Shown here piece by piece: positions 17,941 to 27,815 of a DNA stretch of 64,000 nt (positions are counted from its first letter, which is position 1; the number at the start of each line of letters is the position of its first letter). This DNA is from Amaricoccus macauensis. Lineage in GTDB: Bacteria > Pseudomonadota > Alphaproteobacteria > Rhodobacterales > Rhodobacteraceae. Where the stretch lies: positions 930,001 to 994,000 of the forward strand of contig NZ_JACHFM010000002.1 in NCBI RefSeq assembly GCF_014201905.1, written 5' to 3'. A program made the translations under genes and the position numbers. The notes beneath the pieces were generated by a model. That model was not told the origin of the DNA, searched no databases, and was given only the letters and a program-made list of their open reading frames with translations.

Positions 17941-18954
17941 ATGACGTTCCGCACCATCCTGCTTGCCGGCGTCGCACTCGCCGCCGCGACGGCCGTTCAG
18001 GCGGATACCGCCGAAAAGCGCATCGCGCTCTCCAACAACTACGCGGGCAACTCGTGGCGTCAGGCGATGCTCGAAAGCTGGGACCGCGTGACGAAGCCCG
18101 CCGTCGAGGCCGGCACCGTCGCGGCGGCCGACAGTTTCACCACCGCCGAGAACCAGGCCACCGAGCAGGCCGCGCAGATCCAGAACATGATCCTGCAGGG
18201 CTATGACGCCATCGTCGTCAACGCCGCCTCGCCGACCGCGATCAACGGTGCGATCAAGGAAGCCTGCGACGCGGGCATCACGGTCGTCTCCTTCGACGGC
18301 ATCGTGACCGAGCCTTGTGCATGGCGCATCGCCGTCGACTTCGAGAAGATGGGCAAGGACGAGATCGAGTACCTGAAGGGCCGCCTGCCCGATGGTGGCA
18401 ACCTCCTCGAAATCCGCGGCCTCGCGGGCGTCTTCGTCGATGACGCGATCCATGCCGGCATCACCGCGGGCGTCACCGAGAACCCCGGCTTCAAGGTCGT
18501 GGGCTCGGTCAACGGCGACTGGGCGCAGGACGTGGCGCAGAAGGCCGTGGCAGGCGTCCTGCCCTCGCTGCCGGAAGTTGCCGCCGTGGTCACCCAGGGG
18601 GGCGACGGCTACGGCGCCGCGCAGGCCTTCGCCGCCGCCGGCCGGCCGACGCCCATCATCATCATGGGCAACCGCCAGGACGAGCTTGCGTGGTGGAAGG
18701 AACAGAAGGACGCCAGCGGCTACGAGACCATGTCGACCTCGATCGCGCCCGGCGTCTCCACTCTCGCATTCTGGGTGGCGCAGGCGATCCTCGATGGCAA
18801 GGAAGTCCCGAAGGACCTGACCGTGCCGTTCCTGAAGATCGAGCAGGCCGACCTCGAGACGGCGCTGGAGACCACGCCCAAGGGCGGCGTCGCCAATGTC
18901 GAGTACACCCAGGAAGACGCCGCGAAGGTGATCGCCGCCGCCGGCGGAGCCTGA
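17941..18954 (+). CDS. sugar ABC transporter periplasmic binding protein (ribose type)
   Basis: 337 residues from ATG 17941, with AGGGAGACG upstream. The signal peptide ends at TAVQADT. The mature protein follows the RbsB/type I binding-protein pattern: [20 protein letters not shown], quoted as a landmark, [33 protein letters not shown] and [13 protein letters not shown]. It feeds the ATPase and two permeases that follow without gaps longer than 115 bases. Expected ligand is a hexose, ketose or hexitol, given the kinase and GatZ-like genes. Confidence 0.92.
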   Translation: MTFRTILLAGVALAAATAVQADTAEKRIALSNNYAGNSWRQAMLESWDRVTKPAVEAGTVAAADSFTTAENQATEQAAQIQNMILQGYDAIVVNAASPTAINGAIKEACDAGITVVSFDGIVTEPCAWRIAVDFEKMGKDEIEYLKGRLPDGGNLLEIRGLAGVFVDDAIHAGITAGVTENPGFKVVGSVNGDWAQDVAQKAVAGVLPSLPEVAAVVTQGGDGYGAAQAFAAAGRPTPIIIMGNRQDELAWWKEQKDASGYETMSTSIAPGVSTLAFWVAQAILDGKEVPKDLTVPFLKIEQADLETALETTPKGGVANVEYTQEDAAKVIAAAGGA

Positions 18955-20402
18955 TGCCTCAGCCGGCCGTCATCGCCCCGGCCGTCATCGCCGTCGCCGG
19001 CGCCGCCAAGGCGTTCGGCGCGGTGCGCGCGCTTGACGGCGTCGACTTCGCGATCCGGTCCGGCGAGTGCGTCGGCCTCGTCGGCCACAACGGCGCGGGC
19101 AAGTCGACGCTCGTCAACGTGCTGAATGGCGGCCTCACCCCCGACCGCGGCGAGATCGTCGCGGCCGGCGAGGCGCGGGCCACCTATGACGTCGCGGTCG
19201 CCCGGGGCGTCGGCATCCGCTGCGTCTTTCAGGAGCTCTCGCTCTGCCCGAACCTCACGGTCGCGGAGAACGTCCGTGTGCTCCGCGAGGGATCGGGCGG
19301 CTTCGGCTGGCGCAACCGGGCCGCAGCGACGGTGCGCGAGTCCCTCGACCGCATCTTCCCCGGCCATGGTATCTCGGGCCACGCCGGGCTGGGCGGGCTC
19401 TCGATCGCGCAACGTCAGATGGTCGAGATCGCCATCGCCTTCCTCGACGTTGGCGCGCCGCCGCGCCTCGTCATCCTCGACGAGCCCACCTCCTCGCTCG
19501 ACGCCCGCCGCGGGCGCGAACTCATCGCCCACGTGCGCCGCTTCTGCGCCGGAGGTGGCGCGGTGGTCTTCATCAGCCACATCCTCTCGGAGGTGCTGGA
19601 GATCAGCGACCGCGTGGTGGTCATGAAGGACGGCCGCGTCGCCGCAGACCGGCCGACCGCCGGCCTCGATGCCCGCGGTCTCGTCTCGGCCATGGGCAGC
19701 GTCGCCCGCGAGCGCGCCGCCCGCCGGGCACAACCGGCCCGGTCCGGCACCCCGCTTCTGACCCACGGTTCGCTTGCCGCGTGGCCTGGCGAGATCGTCG
19801 GCCTTGCGGGTCTCGCCGGTCACGGCCAGAGCGAGGCGCTCGCGGCGCTCTATCTTGCCGCGTCGAGCGGCTGGCGCACCGGCCGCGACCCGCGCGCGGC
19901 ATTCGTCGCGGGCGACCGGCAGGTGGACGGCGTCTTCCCGCTCTGGTCGATCCTGTGGAACACCACCACCACCGTCCTGCCCGACATGACCCGGAGCGGC
20001 GGCTTCGTTGACCGCGCAGCCGAGGCCGCCTTCGGCGCCGAATGGCGCGAGCGGCTGGCGATCCGCGCGCCGGGCATGGACGTGCCGATCGTGTCGCTTT
20101 CCGGCGGCAACCAGCAAAAGGCGCTCTTCGCCCGTGCGCTCGGCAGCCGCGCCCCGGTGGTGCTGATGGACGATCCCATGCGCGGCGTCGACATCGGCAC
20201 CAAGCAGGACGTCTACGCCCGGATCCGCACCGAGGCGGACGGCGGCCGCACGTTCCTGTGGTACTCCACCGAAACCGACGAGGTCTGCCTCTGCGACCGG
20301 GTCTATGTCTTTCGCGAAGGCAAGGTCGCGGCGACCCTCGGCGGCGACGAGGTGACGGAGGAGAACATCATCGCCGCGTCCTTCGGCGGAGGGCACGCAT
20401 GA
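18954..20402 (+). CDS. sugar ABC transporter ATP-binding protein (RbsA type, double ATPase)
   Basis: 482 residues; ATG overlaps the binding-protein stop (TGATG). The first ATPase half is complete: Walker [10 protein letters not shown], signature [12 protein letters not shown], Walker [13 protein letters not shown] and switch His in FISHILSE. The second half has the usual degenerate P-loop ([15 protein letters not shown]), a clear signature [15 protein letters not shown] and [16 protein letters not shown]. It is slightly shorter than typical RbsA (about 500). It energises uptake with the two permeases downstream. Confidence 0.94.
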   Translation: MPQPAVIAPAVIAVAGAAKAFGAVRALDGVDFAIRSGECVGLVGHNGAGKSTLVNVLNGGLTPDRGEIVAAGEARATYDVAVARGVGIRCVFQELSLCPNLTVAENVRVLREGSGGFGWRNRAAATVRESLDRIFPGHGISGHAGLGGLSIAQRQMVEIAIAFLDVGAPPRLVILDEPTSSLDARRGRELIAHVRRFCAGGGAVVFISHILSEVLEISDRVVVMKDGRVAADRPTAGLDARGLVSAMGSVARERAARRAQPARSGTPLLTHGSLAAWPGEIVGLAGLAGHGQSEALAALYLAASSGWRTGRDPRAAFVAGDRQVDGVFPLWSILWNTTTTVLPDMTRSGGFVDRAAEAAFGAEWRERLAIRAPGMDVPIVSLSGGNQQKALFARALGSRAPVVLMDDPMRGVDIGTKQDVYARIRTEADGGRTFLWYSTETDEVCLCDRVYVFREGKVAATLGGDEVTEENIIAASFGGGHA

Positions 20403-20516
20403 CGCGCGTTCCTGTGACCGCGAAGCGCCGCTCTGGCCGCCCGCCTCTTGCCACGCCGACGCCAGCTGGATTTGACCGTCGATACATCCAGCCGCCCCCA
20501 CCCCCCGGAGTCCCGC

Positions 20517-21443
20517 ATGAAGCCTGACTCCCTGCGCGTCCTCATCCCCGCGCTCTCCTTCGCCGTGCTCCTTGCAGCCGTCTTCTGGCTGCAACCGCGC
20601 GCCATGAGCTATCTGGGCCTGAACCTGCTCTTCAATCTCGCGGTGCCGATCGCGCTTGCGACGATCGCGCAGATGCTGGTGATCGCGGTCAACGACCTTG
20701 ATCTCTCGATCGGCACCTTCGTGAGCTTCGTCGCCTGCGTCACCGCCACCTTCCTGAACGATTCGCCCGTGCTCGGCCTCGCCATCTTCGCCGCGGCCAT
20801 CGCGACCTATGCGCTCGTCGGCGTCCTCATCCACCTGCGGGAGCTGCCCTCGATCGTCGTCTCCCTCGGCATGAGCTTCGTCTGGGGCGGGCTCGCCGTC
20901 CTGATCCTGCCCGCACCGGGCGGCAGCGCGCCGCCGTGGATCCGCGCCCTGATGACGGCAAAGCCGCCGCTCCTGCCCATGGCGATCGTCGCGAGCCTCG
21001 TCATCGCGGCCGTCGCGCACCTCATCGTCATGCGGTCGAGCTTTGGCACCGCGCTCCGGGGTGTCGGTGGCAACGCCCGCTCGGTCGAGCGCGCCGGCTG
21101 GTCGGTCCTGAAACTGCGCGCCGCCACCTACGCGCTCGCCGGCCTCTTCGGCGTCCTCGCCGGTGTCTCGCTCGTGGGCCTCACCACCGCGGCTGACGCC
21201 AACATCGCGCTGCGCTACACGCTTCTCTCCATCGCCGGCGTGATCCTCGGGGGTGGCGAGTTCACCGGCGGCCGTGTCTCCGCGATCGGCGCCGTCATCG
21301 GCGCGCTCACCCTGACGCTCGCGTCGTCGTTCCTCACCTTCCTGCGCCTCTCTCCCGATTGGCAGATCGGCGCGCAGGGCGCGATCCTCATCGTCGTCCT
21401 TGCAATCCGCCTCGTCCTCAACCGGCAGGAGCGCCGCGGATGA
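20517..21443 (+). CDS. sugar ABC transporter permease (RbsC type)
   Basis: 308 residues from ATG 20517. A polytopic membrane protein of the BPD_transp_2 family, with the family segment MLVIAVNDLDLSIGTFVSFV and the cytoplasmic-loop pattern FGTALRGVGGNARSVERAGW followed by GVILGGGEFTGG. It starts 114 bases after the ATPase, a gap with a C-rich stretch just before the start, and overlaps the next permease by 4 bases. Confidence 0.93.
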   Translation: MKPDSLRVLIPALSFAVLLAAVFWLQPRAMSYLGLNLLFNLAVPIALATIAQMLVIAVNDLDLSIGTFVSFVACVTATFLNDSPVLGLAIFAAAIATYALVGVLIHLRELPSIVVSLGMSFVWGGLAVLILPAPGGSAPPWIRALMTAKPPLLPMAIVASLVIAAVAHLIVMRSSFGTALRGVGGNARSVERAGWSVLKLRAATYALAGLFGVLAGVSLVGLTTAADANIALRYTLLSIAGVILGGGEFTGGRVSAIGAVIGALTLTLASSFLTFLRLSPDWQIGAQGAILIVVLAIRLVLNRQERRG

Positions 21444-22378
21444 CAGCTTTCGCCGCCCGCCCATGGATCTGGTCCTGGATCGCCATGGCCGCAGTCTGGG
21501 GCGCCACCGTGCTTTTCACGGGCGGGGCATCAGCCGCCGGCGTCACTCACGCAGCACTGACCTTCGCGGCGTTCTCGGTCATGGTTGGCATTGGCCAGAT
21601 GTTCGTCATCACGCTCGGGCCCGGCAACGTCGATCTGTCGATCCCCGCCACCATGACGCTGGCCGGGACCCTCTCGCTGAAGGCGATCGACGCCTGGGGC
21701 GGCGGCACACTCGTCGGCCTCGGGGTCTCGCTCCTCGTCGGGCTCGGGGTCGGCATCGCCAACTTCACCCTCATCCGCGCGCTCCGTATCCCGCCGATCA
21801 TCGCGACGCTCTCGACCAGCTTCATCTTCCAGTCGACCGCCATCTGGGCGAACCGGGGCATTCGCATCAAGCCGCCCGACGCGCTCGCCGGCTTTTCCAC
21901 CGACATGACCCTCGGGGTGCCGAACGTTGCCTGGATCGCCCTTGTTCTCACCGTCGCGGCCTGGGTTCTGCTCGAGCGCACGATCTTCGGCCGGCGTGTT
22001 CTCGCCATCGGCCAGAACATGCGGGCCGCACGCCTCGCCGGAGTTCCGGTCGATGGGGTGCGCTTCGCCACCTATATCCTCTGCGCGTTACTCGCGTCAC
22101 TCGCCGGCTTCCTGCTCGCGAGCTTCTCCGGCGGCGCTGCGCTCAACATGGGCGCAGAGTACCTGCTCACCTCGATCGCCGTCGTCGTCATCGGCGGCTC
22201 GTCCGTGGCGGGGGGCAACTCCAACGTCCCGGGGATCTGGGGCGCGAGCCTCTTCATGTTCCTGCTGGTGACCATGCTCAACACCTACGGCCTCGGCGCC
22301 GGCGTCCGGCTCATTCTGACCGGTCTCATCATCATCGCCGTGATCGTCGCAGCCGGCGGGCGGACCCGGACCCGCTAA
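21440..22378 (+). CDS. sugar ABC transporter permease (RbsC type)
   Basis: 312 residues; start ATG overlaps the first permease stop. Same family, with MFVITLGPGNVDLSIPATMTL, quoted as a landmark, GRRVLAIGQNMRAARLAGVP and AVVVIGGSSVAGGNSNVPG. Two different permeases imply a heterodimeric channel. Last gene of the operon that starts with the kinase at 15583; no obvious terminator follows. Confidence 0.93.
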   Translation: MTAFAARPWIWSWIAMAAVWGATVLFTGGASAAGVTHAALTFAAFSVMVGIGQMFVITLGPGNVDLSIPATMTLAGTLSLKAIDAWGGGTLVGLGVSLLVGLGVGIANFTLIRALRIPPIIATLSTSFIFQSTAIWANRGIRIKPPDALAGFSTDMTLGVPNVAWIALVLTVAAWVLLERTIFGRRVLAIGQNMRAARLAGVPVDGVRFATYILCALLASLAGFLLASFSGGAALNMGAEYLLTSIAVVVIGGSSVAGGNSNVPGIWGASLFMFLLVTMLNTYGLGAGVRLILTGLIIIAVIVAAGGRTRTR

Positions 22379-22536
22379 CCTGCTCCCATCGAAGTGAGCA
22401 ACGTGGTAAGCCGCTACTACCGGTGAAGGTCCCGCAACCGCTACCTTCTGGTCCTAGCAGTCTGGCCTCGGTTGGTGTAATTTGGCAGGAACGGCTGACC
22501 CCGGCGCAGACCCGGGCGGCCACAGGGGAGACAAGC

Positions 22537-23013
22537 GTGGTCGATATCATTTCTCGCCGGGACGGTCCGCGTCCGGAAGATGAGCGCCTGAGGCGTGTCA
22601 TCGACGCGAACCGCCCGACGCTGAATCGCATGGCCGATCACCTCACCAACGGGGCTTGGTCCGCGCGGAAGCAGCAGCCCGCCGCGACCGGGCCGGAACC
22701 GTCGGGCCTCATGATCCATACGGCGCGCGCCAGCACCACGACCGAGCCGCCGAAGCCTTTCGTCCGCATCGCGGTCAATGGCCGGGTGAGCGTGGTCGAC
22801 AGCAATACCGGCCGGCAGATGCACCATCTGGGCGACATCCGCCGTCGCGATGGCATCGAGAGCTTCCGCCTCGCCACGCGCGAGAACGGCTTCTTCTCGC
22901 CGGTCGATCCGGATCTCGCCACCGCCCTCTCAACGCTTGACGGCGAGCCGGTCCGCGGCCGCGACGGCGAGCGTGCCCTCATCGACGCCATCGGCGTCCG
23001 CCTGCAACTCTGA
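22537..23013 (+). CDS. hypothetical protein upstream of the sigma-54 activator
   Basis: 158 residues from GTG 22537, chosen because GGGGAG lies 7 bases upstream; an internal ATG at 22630 is an alternative. Soluble, no signal peptide or membrane segment. The first third is basic and probably disordered; residues about 65-158 look folded (FVRIAVNGRVSVVDSNTG, then LATRENGFFSPVDPDLATALS). I do not recognise a family. It lies 59 bases ahead of the activator gene on the same strand, so it may be co-transcribed with it and belong to the monooxygenase island. Confidence 0.6.
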   Translation: MVDIISRRDGPRPEDERLRRVIDANRPTLNRMADHLTNGAWSARKQQPAATGPEPSGLMIHTARASTTTEPPKPFVRIAVNGRVSVVDSNTGRQMHHLGDIRRRDGIESFRLATRENGFFSPVDPDLATALSTLDGEPVRGRDGERALIDAIGVRLQL

Positions 23014-23072
23014 CCAGCATTCCCGACGACTGGAGGCAACGCAGCACCCGAAAGCGATCCAACGCACGAGAG

Positions 23073-25080
23073 ATGACAAACAAGCCCAACCCAGTCCCTT
23101 CAGTGGCAGGCAGGCGCGCTTCTCCCCTCGCGGCGTCCGCGACATCCGTCCCGGACTACGACGAGCGTGCAACGATGGGCGCGTGGGAGCAACTCCTCGC
23201 CGGCTCGGCCGACCAGGCCCCGGCATGTCAGGTGCGCTCGCTCATTGGTGACAGCTGGCAGCGATGCGCCCACGGCGGCATCGACGCCACCCAGGGCGAA
23301 GCGCCCATGACCGAGGACCGCGACCATCGCGAGGCCCTCCGCCAGTCGAGCGCCGACCTGCTCGCCGCCGCCCAGCGCTCCTTCGCCAGCATCGGCACTT
23401 TGCTCGAAGGCACTGGCGCCATGCTCGTCCTCGCCGACAACGAGGGCGTCCTCGTCGAGACGATCGGCGACAAGCGCACCCTTTACGATGGCATGGACAT
23501 CCATCTCGCGGTCGGTGGCAAGTGGACCGAGGATGTCGTCGGCACCAACGGCATAGGCACAGCGCTCTTCGCCGGCGAGCCGGTCTTCGTGCACGCGGCC
23601 GAACATTTCTGCGCCGGTATCAAGGGCTGGACCTGTGCTGGCGCGCCAATCCGCGACCCCCTCGACGGCCGCATCGTCGGCGTGGTCGACCTGTCCGGCC
23701 ATCCGGGGATCTTTCGCCCGCACAACACCGCCCTCGTCGCGGCGGCCGCGCGCGAGATCGAGAAGGCCCTTGCCGAACAGCAGAGCGAGGAACGCTCGCG
23801 CCTGCTCGAGGCGTTCATTGCCTCCGCACCCCACTACCGCCGCTCCGACGGCCTGATGATCCTCGATCGCCGGAGCCGTCCGATCTACTGCACGAACATC
23901 CCCTGCGAGGTCGCCGGACGCTTCCCGCTCAAGACCTGCGCCGCGCACGTCCCGTCGCCCACCAACCCGAGCGGATTTCTCGACGACGTGACCCGCGCGC
24001 TGCCGCCTGACATGAGCGGATGTCACCTGACGCCGCTGAAGCTCGACGGCAGTCTGCGCGGCGCGGCCCTGGTCCTGCCGGCCGGACGCACCCGCGCAAG
24101 GAATGGGCGCGCCGACCCGGTGGCCGAGGCCGCAGCCATCATCATCGGCAGCAGCCCGGCAATCCGTGAGGCGGTCGAGATCGCCACGCGGATCGCGCGC
24201 AGCCCCGATGTGCCGTCGCTTCTCGTCGAAGGCGAGACCGGCGTCGGCAAGGAACTTTTTTTCCCGCCTCGCCGGAAGCGCGCGGCCCGCCGATCGCTAC
24301 ATCGCCGTCAACTGCGGCGGCATCACCCGCGAGCTGATCGGCAGCGAGCTCTTCGGTCACGTGGCCGGTGCCTTCACCGGTGCCACGCGCGAGGGCAAGC
24401 CGGGTGTCTTCGAGCTTGCCAACGGTGGCGTGCTCACCCTCGACGAAATCGGCGAACTGCCGCTCGACATCCAGCCGTTCCTCCTGCGGGTCCTTGAGGA
24501 TCGCGCGGTGCAGCGCATTGGCGAGGCCCGGGCGCGACCGGTGGATGTGCGTCTCGTCGTCTCGACGAACCGCGACCTGCGCGCGGAAGTCGACGCCGGC
24601 CGTTTCCGCCGGGATCTCTACTACCGGATCGGCGCCGTCGCGCTCCGGGTGCCGCCGCTGAGGGAGCGGGGCGATGACGCGCTGATGCTCCTGGAGTACT
24701 TCAACGCCGTCGCCTCGGAGCGCAGCGGCCGCGACCGGCTCGAGTTCACGCCGGAGGTGCTCGACGCGCTGCGAAGCTACCGCTGGCCCGGCAATGTCCG
24801 TGAGCTGAAGAACCTGGTCGAGCGGCTGCACGTCCTGGCGAGCGGCCCGGTCCGGCTGATCGATCTGCCGCCGGACATTCTCCAGCCGGTTGCCGTGCCC
24901 GAAGCGCCACCAGCACCTGCGGCCGTAACACGCCTCGAGGATGCCGAGCTCGTCACGCTGAAGAACGCGCTCGAGGCGGAGCAGGGCAATCTGACCAGAG
25001 TTGCCCAGCGTCTCGGCATTTCCCGGCCGACGCTCTACCGCAAGCTCGACCACTACGACATCCGCCGCACGTTCCGCTGA
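23073..25080 (+). pseudogene. sigma-54-dependent activator (AcoR/MimR type), frame broken at a T7 run
   Basis: One protein in two frames. The first frame has an N-terminal sensory region with a GAF-like core (ADNEGVLVETIGD and GTNGIGTALFAGEPVFVHAAEHF as landmarks, residues about 120-190) and Walker A GETGVGKE. It then runs out of frame after T7 at 24256-24262. The second frame continues exactly with RYIAVNCGGITRELIGSELFG, the sigma-54 contact motif [42 protein letters not shown] and a Fis-type helix-turn-helix (RVAQRLGISRPTLYRKL). Removing one T gives 668 continuous residues, the normal family length. Related activators (AcoR, BmoR, MimR) control acetoin, butane and propane genes. It faces groEL, the end of the monooxygenase cluster. 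Confidence 0.88.
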
Positions 25081-25116
25081 GCGAGGGCTCGGGGGCGGTC
25101 AGGAATGACGGAGTTC

Positions 25117-25143
25117 GTCCGCGGGGTTTGCGATCCCGCGGAC
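25117..25143 (+). terminator. possible terminator after the activator gene
   Basis: Arms GTCCGCGGG and CCCGCGGAC (9 pairs) enclose a 9-base loop, followed by GTTTCATT. The T-run is short and broken, so termination strength is uncertain; position 36 bases after the activator stop fits. Confidence 0.5.
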
Positions 25144-25164
25144 GTTTCATTCCCGTTGCGGAAG

Positions 25165-25200
25165 GTCTCGTCAGGAAGTCTCGTCAGGAAGTCTCGTCAG
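25165..25200. repeat. 13-bp tandem repeat, 2.8 copies
   Basis: GTCTCGTCAGGAA occurs twice in full, followed by GTCTCGTCAG, in the gap between the converging activator and groEL genes. It overlaps no gene and probably reflects replication slippage. Confidence 0.85.
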
Positions 25201-25213
25201 GCGGCCAGGCACG

Positions 25214-25244
25214 AAAAATGGCCGCGGGAGAGTGCCCGCGGCCA
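25214..25244 (-). terminator. rho-independent terminator of the groEL end of the cluster
   Basis: Read on the minus strand, TGGCCGCGGG, loop CACTCT, CCCGCGGCCA, then TTTTT. A 10-pair stem plus five T, 33 bases after the groEL stop, is a strong intrinsic terminator for the monooxygenase transcription unit. Confidence 0.88.
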
Positions 25245-25276
25245 AAAGGTTGCCCCTGAGAAGGAAGTGTGCCCGC

Positions 25277-26905
25277 TTACGGGCGTCCGAGCTTCTCGGC
25301 GCCGCCCCCCAGCGCCGGGCCGGCGGTCGGGTCCTCGTCCTCGGCGAGATCGCCGACGAGAGTCTCCGTTGTCAGGATGAGCTTCGCCACCGAGGCGGCG
25401 TTCTCGAGCGCGGCGCAGGTGACGCGAACGGGGTCGATGATGCCGGCCTCGTACATGTTCTGATAGGAGCCGGCCGCGGCGTTGTAGCCGTAGCCGCCGT
25501 TCACCGCGGAGACTTCCTTCACCACCTCGTCAGCATCGCCGCCGGAGTTCTGGACGATGCGCCAGAGCGGGCGGGTCAGGACCGAGCGGACGAGCTTCGC
25601 GCCCTCGGCGATGTCGCCCTTCGCGTCGGCAATCACCTTGTCGACCACCGGGCCGAGCTGGGCGAGGGCTGTGCCGCCGCCAGCGACGACGCCTTCCTCG
25701 ACCGCAGCGCGAACGGCGGAGAGCGAGTCCTCGATGAGCTGGATGGTGCGCTTCTGCTCGACCGGGGTGACGCCGCCGGCGTAGAGGACGGCGGTGCCGC
25801 CGGAGAGCTTCGCGAGGCGCTCGCGGAGCTTGTCCTGCTCGATGTTCGGCGGCGCCATGTCGTGCTGGCGCTGGACCTGGGCACGGCGGGCGGTGATGGC
25901 GGCAGGCTCGCCCACGCCGCGGATCACCGCGGTGTGGGTGGCGCTGGTGCGGACCTGACCGGCGCCGCCGAGATCGTCGCGGGTGGCGTCCTCGACGCGG
26001 CCGCCGAGGTCGCGGGCGATGACGCGGCCGCCGGTGAGGATGGCGAGGTCTTCCATCAGGGCCTTGCGCCAGTGGCCGTATTCGGGGGCGTGAACCACGA
26101 GGTAACGGCCCGGGCCTTCCTTGCCGAGCAGCGTGATGACGACTTCCGGCGCCACCTCCTCGGCGATGACCACCAGCGGGCGACCTTCGGCCTCGGCGAT
26201 CTTGCGGACACCGTCGAGGGCAGCGGGATCCTTGATCTTGAGGTCGGTCATCAGGATCAGCGGCTGATCGAGCACCGCTTCCATCTTCTCCTGATCGGTC
26301 ACCATGTGGTGGGAGAGATAGCCGCGGTCGAAGGACATGCCCTCGACGACGTCGAGCAGGGTCTCGGTGGTCACGCTGAAGTCGGTGGTGATGACGCCTT
26401 CGGCCCCTACCCGCTCGAAGGCCTCGGCGACGAGCGCGCCGAGCTTCGCCTCGGTGGCGGCGATGGCGGCGACCGAGGCGAGGGCGCCGTTCTTCGCGGG
26501 CTTCGCGCCGGCGCGGAGGGCGGCGACGACGGCGGTCACGGCGAGGTCGATGCCGCGGCAGAGATCGACGGTCTTCGCACCCTTCTCGGACGCCTCGACG
26601 CCCTTCTGGATGAGGGCGTTCGCCAGCACGATGGCGGTGGTGGTGCCGTCGCCGGCAACCTCGTTGGTCTGCATCGAGACTTCACGGACCACCTGGGCGC
26701 CCATGTTTTCGAACCGGTCGAAAAGCTCGATCTCGCTGGCGATCGACACGCCGTCCCGGGTCACCATCGGGGTGCCGAGGGGGCGGTCGATCATCGTGTT
26801 CATGCCCTTCGGCCCGAGCGTGGGCTCGACGGCGGCAGCGAGCTGCCAGACGCCGCGCGCGAGCGCCCTGCGAGCCTCGGAACTGTGGAGCATCACCTTG
26901 GGCAT
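25277..26905 (-). CDS. groEL: GroEL-like chaperonin dedicated to the monooxygenase
   Basis: 542 residues with the core chaperonin signatures: VEPTLGPKGMNTMID, DGVSIASEIEL, the ATPase motif GDGTTTAIVLAN and VEEGVVAGGGTALAQLGPVVD. It lacks the Gly-Gly-Met-rich C-terminal tail of housekeeping GroEL and has no groES neighbour. It is the last gene of a cluster encoding a soluble di-iron monooxygenase. In actinobacterial propane monooxygenase clusters a similar GroEL (MimG in Mycobacterium) is needed to fold the hydroxylase large subunit, and I infer the same here. Confidence 0.93.
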   Translation of the reverse strand: MPKVMLHSSEARRALARGVWQLAAAVEPTLGPKGMNTMIDRPLGTPMVTRDGVSIASEIELFDRFENMGAQVVREVSMQTNEVAGDGTTTAIVLANALIQKGVEASEKGAKTVDLCRGIDLAVTAVVAALRAGAKPAKNGALASVAAIAATEAKLGALVAEAFERVGAEGVITTDFSVTTETLLDVVEGMSFDRGYLSHHMVTDQEKMEAVLDQPLILMTDLKIKDPAALDGVRKIAEAEGRPLVVIAEEVAPEVVITLLGKEGPGRYLVVHAPEYGHWRKALMEDLAILTGGRVIARDLGGRVEDATRDDLGGAGQVRTSATHTAVIRGVGEPAAITARRAQVQRQHDMAPPNIEQDKLRERLAKLSGGTAVLYAGGVTPVEQKRTIQLIEDSLSAVRAAVEEGVVAGGGTALAQLGPVVDKVIADAKGDIAEGAKLVRSVLTRPLWRIVQNSGGDADEVVKEVSAVNGGYGYNAAAGSYQNMYEAGIIDPVRVTCAALENAASVAKLILTTETLVGDLAEDEDPTAGPALGGGAEKLGRP

Positions 26906-26996
26906 CTGTTCTTCCTCTTTCCCCAGCCGGGCGCGCAGTCGCGCATGTTGCGCACCCGGTCTAATCCTTTGAAATTACGGCGAAATCCGAGCTCTT

Positions 26997-27809
26997 TTAA
27001 CCTGATGTCAACGACGTCTCACGCGCCGGCACCCGGCCGAGCATGAAGTCGACGAGCGTCGGCTCGCCATCGACAGTCTGGACTTCCTTGTAGCGAGTGC
27101 CCTGGAGGCCACGGCAGAGCGCGCCGTTGAACTCCATGTTGATCCGCACCTGCCGGAGACGTGCGACATAGTCCTTCAGTCCGTCTCCCGGCAGCGCCTC
27201 GCCCTCCCAGTTGCGGAAGGCGAGATCGCCGGGCCAGCGGGCGAGGCCGCGCCGGACCAGAAGCTCACGGTAGCGGGGCCGCTGCGCCGCCGCCTCGCCG
27301 CCGTCGAAATCGACGGCGTCGAGCTGGCGTAGCGTCATCACCGCGATGGAGGCGTCCGACCAGCCGAGGGCGCGGAGGCGTACCAGCACGCTTTCCTGCC
27401 GGCGCTGGAACGCCTTTTCCTCGAAGGTGGCGCGCAGTTCCGAGAGATCGCCACCGTCGCAGAGCGAGGCAAAGACCGCCTGGAAGCCACGGCCGCCGTT
27501 GACCGCTTCCATCACCTCTTCGGCGTGCATGTGGTCTTCGAGCCGGACGACCACCCGGGTGACCCCGGGCAGTCCACCGACCTCGCGCGAGATGCCTTCA
27601 GCCATCAGGAACGCGAAGTTCGGCGAGCACCAGTAGGTGGGCAAGCGGAAGACCACGGTGACGACAGCGTCGTCAGGCGGTCCCGCGAACTCCACGTCCT
27701 CGACGAAGCCCATGTCGGTGATCGGCTCGTCAAGTTCGGGATCGGCCACCCGCGCCAGCGCCTGCCAGACGTCGCCCCTGAGGGTCCGGGCCTCGTGCAT
27801 CTCGCACAT
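26997..27809 (-). CDS. DUF59/MIP18-type iron-sulfur assembly factor of the propane cluster
   Basis: 270 residues from ATG 27809, with GGAGTAAC in front. The N-terminal 100 residues are a DUF59 domain: VADPELDEPITDMGFVEDVEF, quoted as a landmark, then the conserved cysteine in PTYWCSPNFAFLMAEG. The remaining 170 residues are a helical extension specific to this cluster type, with RYRELLVRRGLARWPGD. DUF59 proteins help mature Fe-S proteins, so it may load the reductase 2Fe-2S centre or assist the di-iron site. It lies between the amidohydrolase (7 bases away) and groEL. Confidence 0.85.
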   Translation of the reverse strand: MCEMHEARTLRGDVWQALARVADPELDEPITDMGFVEDVEFAGPPDDAVVTVVFRLPTYWCSPNFAFLMAEGISREVGGLPGVTRVVVRLEDHMHAEEVMEAVNGGRGFQAVFASLCDGGDLSELRATFEEKAFQRRQESVLVRLRALGWSDASIAVMTLRQLDAVDFDGGEAAAQRPRYRELLVRRGLARWPGDLAFRNWEGEALPGDGLKDYVARLRQVRINMEFNGALCRGLQGTRYKEVQTVDGEPTLVDFMLGRVPARETSLTSG

Positions 27810-27815
27810 GGCTTG

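Noticed and set aside
20399-20527. A 42-codon frame after the RbsA-type gene, overlapping its stop
   Set aside because: Pro/Arg-rich with no homology signal and it runs past the start of the permease; probably the untranslated gap between the two genes.
18720-21464. A long minus-strand open frame of more than 900 codons opposite the sugar transporter genes
   Set aside because: Low-complexity Arg/Asp/Glu composition with no domain; four clear transporter genes lie on the plus strand.
24256-24262. Calling the activator T7 run a programmed frameshift outright
   Set aside because: A second homopolymer frameshift at 9894-9898 makes sequencing error or simple mutation equally likely; kept as a hypothesis only.
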